A stretch of DNA of 9,215 nt, from the NCBI GenBank assembly GCA_905213155.1, contig CAJMHI010000061.1:1-9215 (forward strand). The letters run 5' to 3'. Made by a program: the position numbers and the translations under genes. The notes beneath the pieces are model-generated. The model made no database searches, was not told the DNA's origin, and saw only the letters and a program-made list of their open reading frames with translations. This stretch comes from an uncultured Acidaminococcus sp. Lineage in GTDB: Bacteria > Bacillota > Negativicutes > Acidaminococcales > Acidaminococcaceae. This document shows positions 6,921 through 9,215 of the stretch, piece after piece. Numbering within the stretch: position 1 is the first letter of the stretch; each line of letters begins with the position of its first letter.

Positions 6921-7991
6921 ATGAATTCGTCCGTTTATCTGTATCATTTATTTGATGTGGCCGACGAAATTGACCTAACCCTGGTAGAAGCTCTCTGGAC
7001 CAGCCGGAACAAAATTGCTTCCCGCCTGCGCCTGGAAAAAAGCACCCCAGGATCTATCACCTTCAAAGACCCCCCGGTTCTGGTTGAACTGGGCAGCCAT
7101 GAAATGAACATTGCCGGCAAAGAGTATCTAGCGGTTATGAAAGCCAGAATCTTTGACATCGGCGTAGTGAGCCTGATTTTCCATCTGGATCTGCCAGAGG
7201 AGATTTCCTATGAAGAATATCTGGATCTGGCCATTGCCTTGGAAAAGCTGCCTAAGGATTTCATCCGGGAATACATTACCGCGGTCACGGACACCATCAA
7301 ACCAGCCTGCGCCAAAATGCGCATCTCCGATTTTGATGAGGATTTTGTAGTCTACTATTTCCGGGACCCACTTCCCGACTGGGATTTTACTCCGCTCATG
7401 ATGAAGGATAAAACTCCGCTCAGCGAAGAAACCCGAAATCAGATTATGACCAACCGTTTCACCTACAGTACCGGGGATGAGATTTATCTCACCTGGGATA
7501 CGGCCCTTCTCTACGACAAAACCGGCAGTATGGATCTTCCCGATCTTTTGGAATTTGCCAACGCCCAGTTCCTGGAGTTGCGCTACTATGACGATGCGCT
7601 GAACAAAGCCGTAGACAAAACCTATACGGAAATTGATGCCGCTGACAGTCCCCAAGGTCCTGGACGCATCCACACCTTCCGCCAACTGCGAGGGCATTTG
7701 ATGGAAGTGATGGCGGATATGAGCGTCCTCACCAGCAATATCGACAATGCCTTGCAGGTCACCGAAGATATTTTTAACGCCAGAGTTTATGCCCGGTATA
7801 TGAATCTTCTCCATGCCGAAGTCTGGTGGGAAAATATCAATACCAAAATCAATGTACTCCAGCGCTGTTATTCCCTTCTAAACGGGGAAGTGTTGACCCA
7901 CAGGTTTGCACTGCTGGGGAAAATCGGATTAGGGCTGCTTGCCGTGATCGCTCTGATGCTGGTAGTTTTGGCTATTGGCCTCCTCTTCTAA
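6921..7991 (+). CDS. Unrecognised 356-residue protein with C-terminal membrane anchor (possibly RMD1/DUF155-like)
   Basis: I do not recognise this gene with certainty. It encodes 356 residues with AAAGGAGG just before the ATG. There is no signal peptide. Residues 1-200 look like a soluble alpha/beta region with strands such as ARIFDIGVVSLIF (75-87) and EIYLTWDTALLYD (187-199). Residues 205-325 look mainly helical and rich in Asp/Glu/Arg/Asn, with LELRYYDDALNKAVDKTY and WWENINTKINVLQRCYSLL. Residues 330-356 are a hydrophobic segment ending at the C-terminus, so the protein is probably tail-anchored with its bulk in the cytoplasm. The order (beta-rich part containing an F-D-x-G-hydrophobic strand, helical part, terminal membrane helix) recalls the RMD1/YagE/DUF155 family, from memory only. 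It is divergent from clpB and apparently monocistronic. Function unknown. Confidence 0.85.
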   Translation: MNSSVYLYHLFDVADEIDLTLVEALWTSRNKIASRLRLEKSTPGSITFKDPPVLVELGSHEMNIAGKEYLAVMKARIFDIGVVSLIFHLDLPEEISYEEYLDLAIALEKLPKDFIREYITAVTDTIKPACAKMRISDFDEDFVVYYFRDPLPDWDFTPLMMKDKTPLSEETRNQIMTNRFTYSTGDEIYLTWDTALLYDKTGSMDLPDLLEFANAQFLELRYYDDALNKAVDKTYTEIDAADSPQGPGRIHTFRQLRGHLMEVMADMSVLTSNIDNALQVTEDIFNARVYARYMNLLHAEVWWENINTKINVLQRCYSLLNGEVLTHRFALLGKIGLGLLAVIALMLVVLAIGLLF

Positions 7992-8009
7992 CTTCATATC
8001 CATACTATA

Positions 8010-8044
8010 ATGACCCAGGAAGCATTTTTCACTTCCTGGGTCAT
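8010..8044. terminator. Perfect hairpin between convergent genes
   Basis: ATGACCCAGGAAG, a 9-nt loop and CTTCCTGGGTCAT form a perfect 13-bp stem, 18 nt after the stop of the plus-strand gene and 30 nt beyond the stop of the minus-strand CYTH gene. Neither side carries a strong U-run (plus side: ATTGTACGCTTT), so it is not a textbook intrinsic terminator. Its place suggests it ends or protects both transcripts. Confidence 0.65.
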
Positions 8045-8055
8045 ATTGTACGCTT

Positions 8056-8099
8056 TAAAAGTCAAAAAGTCAAATTATTTTTCGCTTTTTTGACTTTTA
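8056..8099. repeat. AT-rich inverted repeat spanning the end of the CYTH gene
   Basis: TAAAAGTCAAAAAG (8056-8069) is matched by CTTTTTTGACTTTTA (8085-8099), the exact reverse complement apart from one extra T. The 15-bp centre contains the last codons and the stop of the CYTH gene, so its right arm is coding sequence for the Lys/Ser-rich tail. In RNA it would form a U/A-rich hairpin about 11 bp before the hairpin at 8010-8044. It may assist termination of the minus-strand transcript. Confidence 0.6.
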
Positions 8100-8716
8100 T
8101 TTTTTGGATTGTCCAAAAGTGCCAATCCCCTAGCTAATTTACTCCGGTTTTCCGGCTGTAGCGGCAGCATTGCTTGCAGTTTAGCCACAAAGGCAGTGAT
8201 GGCATCCATATTCCCCGCCTTGCATTCCAGCTCCACTTCTGCAAGAGGCTCCACATTTTCTCCAGCCTGGATCGTACCGCTGTCCAAGGCGAGTTCTGCT
8301 TGGGTCCCCTTCCCCAGGTCTAATAAGGCCAAATGCCTGGTAAAGGCAACGATACAAAAAGGCTCCCAAGATTTGCCTTCCAACAAAGCATATAGCTTGG
8401 CATCCATTTCAGGAGAAAATCCATTCCATAGCGGAACCGGCTGTGTAACAGGCACTGTATATTCTTCCCGCTGGGAAACTCCATTGTAGATTGTCCCCTT
8501 GGTCTTTATCGTCACTTCCCATTGCTTGCCATTGGTCTGGCGAATCCGGTAGGCAAGGCCAGCTTTTGTCAATGCCATATCCGGCGTGTCATAATACACA
8601 TTTTGCAGTTCTACTATTTTTTCCGTGCCGGGCAAAATTCTCTCCCGGATCAAAGGCAACGAAAATAATTTTCCCCTTCCCTCCGGTGTGGATACCAGCT
8701 TAATTTCCTTTTCCAT
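8075..8716 (-). CDS. CYTH-domain (triphosphate tunnel metalloenzyme) protein
   Basis: Encodes 213 residues. The N-terminus has the diagnostic ExExK motif (Glu2, Glu4, Lys6). The basic and acidic strands of the eight-stranded tunnel follow: YYDTPD (41-46), LAYRIRQ (54-60, Arg57/Arg59), VTIKTKG (68-74), QREEY (82-86), Arg127, Glu141, LAEVELECK (158-166) and SKLARG (192-197). Enzymes of this family bind a triphosphate with divalent metal and include inorganic triphosphatases (E. coli YgiF), thiamine triphosphatases and class IV adenylate cyclases. SKLARG and overall similarity favour the YgiF type, here without a CHAD domain. The tail after residue 203 is Lys/Ser-rich and probably disordered. 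The start overlaps the Rrf2 gene by 17 nt; ATG 8716-8714 has GGAAG 9 nt upstream, while the ATG two codons earlier (8722) is too close to it. Confidence 0.88.
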   Translation of the reverse strand: MEKEIKLVSTPEGRGKLFSLPLIRERILPGTEKIVELQNVYYDTPDMALTKAGLAYRIRQTNGKQWEVTIKTKGTIYNGVSQREEYTVPVTQPVPLWNGFSPEMDAKLYALLEGKSWEPFCIVAFTRHLALLDLGKGTQAELALDSGTIQAGENVEPLAEVELECKAGNMDAITAFVAKLQAMLPLQPENRSKLARGLALLDNPKNKSQKSEK

Positions 8717-9155
8717 TTTCATCCACTTCCGAAAGTGCCCACTTTTCTTTCTGCTGCTTTACCAAATCCTGCAGCGTGGTGTTATCCACGATAGCATCCA
8801 CCGCACTCTGGATCTGCTTCCACAAGTCCAGCGTGGGACACTGTTTCGCCCTGCTGCAGGCCTTATGTCCTGGTTCCAGACAGGTTACAGAGGCCAGCGT
8901 ACCTTCCACAGCCCGGAGAATCTCCCCCACCGTATAAGCTGCAGGCCGCCGCACCAGCTTATATCCGCCCAAGGAGCCCCTGGTGCTTTTCACCAGTCTC
9001 GCCCGTGACAACTGGGTAATAATTTGTTCCAAATATTTTTCCGAGATTTCCTGCCGCTGGGAAATACTTTTAATAGGAACATACGATGCCTGCCCATTAA
9101 TGGCCAAATCAATCATGAGGCGCAATGCATAGCGCCCTTTCGTAGAAATCTTCAT
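8700..9155 (-). CDS. Rrf2-family transcriptional regulator, IscR-like with three cysteines
   Basis: Encodes 151 residues, the normal Rrf2 length. The N-terminal winged helix-turn-helix shows MKISTKGRYALRLMIDLA (1-18), the recognition region SISQRQEISEKYLEQII (30-46) and the wing STRGSLGGYKL (57-67). Cys92, Cys100 and Cys106 lie in the loop after the dimerisation helix begins. In IscR and NsrR three such cysteines hold an Fe-S cluster; here the spacing is Cys-x7-Cys-x5-Cys, longer than the x5/x5 of E. coli IscR, and no histidine equals IscR His107. An Fe-S-sensing repressor is likely; CymR-type cysteine regulators without a cluster are less likely. The gene precedes and overlaps the CYTH gene, so the two should be co-translated. 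The ribosome binding site is weak (AAGAACGG). Which genes it controls cannot be told from the window. Confidence 0.92.
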   Translation of the reverse strand: MKISTKGRYALRLMIDLAINGQASYVPIKSISQRQEISEKYLEQIITQLSRARLVKSTRGSLGGYKLVRRPAAYTVGEILRAVEGTLASVTCLEPGHKACSRAKQCPTLDLWKQIQSAVDAIVDNTTLQDLVKQQKEKWALSEVDENGKGN

Positions 9156-9215
9156 AGCCGTTCTTGTATGATAATTACAGAAGCAAAATCACCATTTTCC
9201 TTTCTTTAGATTCTG
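9156..9215 (-). promoter_or_regulatory. Leader of the Rrf2 gene with a small inverted repeat
   Basis: The 60 bp to the window edge contain no gene that I can read. AAAAT-CACC-ATTTT (9185-9198) is a perfect inverted repeat with 5-bp arms. On the minus strand TATCAT about 10 nt before the ATG could be a -10, but no matching -35 is seen and the leader would be very short. Autoregulation, common for Rrf2 genes, would need an operator here; this is inference. Confidence 0.3.

Noticed and set aside
7128..7814. Minus-strand open frame of 228 codons opposite the 356-residue gene
   Set aside because: The plus-strand gene has a strong Shine-Dalgarno, a sensible membrane anchor and correct spacing to a downstream hairpin; the antisense frame has none of these.
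8058..8074. Tandem AGTCAAA words resembling CtsR heptads
   Set aside because: They are 1 bp apart rather than 3 and lie at the 3' end of two convergent genes, not in a promoter; they are better explained as one arm of the A/T inverted repeat.

Overview
The window looks like the chromosome of a low-to-mid GC Bacillota (Firmicutes). The reasons are strong AGGAGG-type ribosome binding sites, a YbxF-type L7Ae protein at the head of the str ribosomal operon, an Rrf2 regulator with a Firmicutes-like cysteine pattern, and near-consensus sigma-A promoters. A member of the Negativicutes is possible, but that is a guess from general resemblance. I see no phage, insertion sequence, CRISPR array, tRNA or rRNA.

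Positions 1-3489, all minus strand: the str translation operon, in transcription order L7Ae-like protein, rpsL (S12), rpsG (S7), fusA (EF-G), and the first 18 codons of tuf (EF-Tu), which runs off the left edge. A near-perfect promoter (TTGACA, 17 bp, TACAAT) lies just upstream of the L7Ae gene. No rpoC gene lies directly upstream, so this operon starts on its own promoter.

Positions 3490-4225: an AT-rich gene-free stretch, then a monocistronic small cupin gene (minus). It is bracketed by two intrinsic terminators, its own and that of clpB. Its promoter (TTGAAA, 18 bp, TATAAT) carries a 16-bp inverted repeat in the spacer, a good candidate operator.

Positions 4245-7991: clpB (minus), the full-length disaggregase, is divergent from an unrecognised 356-residue protein (plus) with a single C-terminal membrane segment. 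The 132-bp divergent intergenic region lacks a recognisable CIRCE or CtsR site but holds a widely spaced inverted repeat.

Positions 7992-9215: a convergent junction with a perfect 13-bp-stem hairpin and a second AT-rich inverted repeat around the stop codon of the next gene. Then come a CYTH-domain (triphosphate tunnel) protein and, upstream of it and overlapping by 17 nt, an Rrf2/IscR-like regulator with three cysteines, both minus strand. Their overlap implies co-translation.

Most of the window is housekeeping: translation and protein quality control. The parts that deserve a second look are the cupin promoter/operator, the membrane-anchored protein next to clpB, the Rrf2-CYTH pair, and several unexplained inverted repeats.
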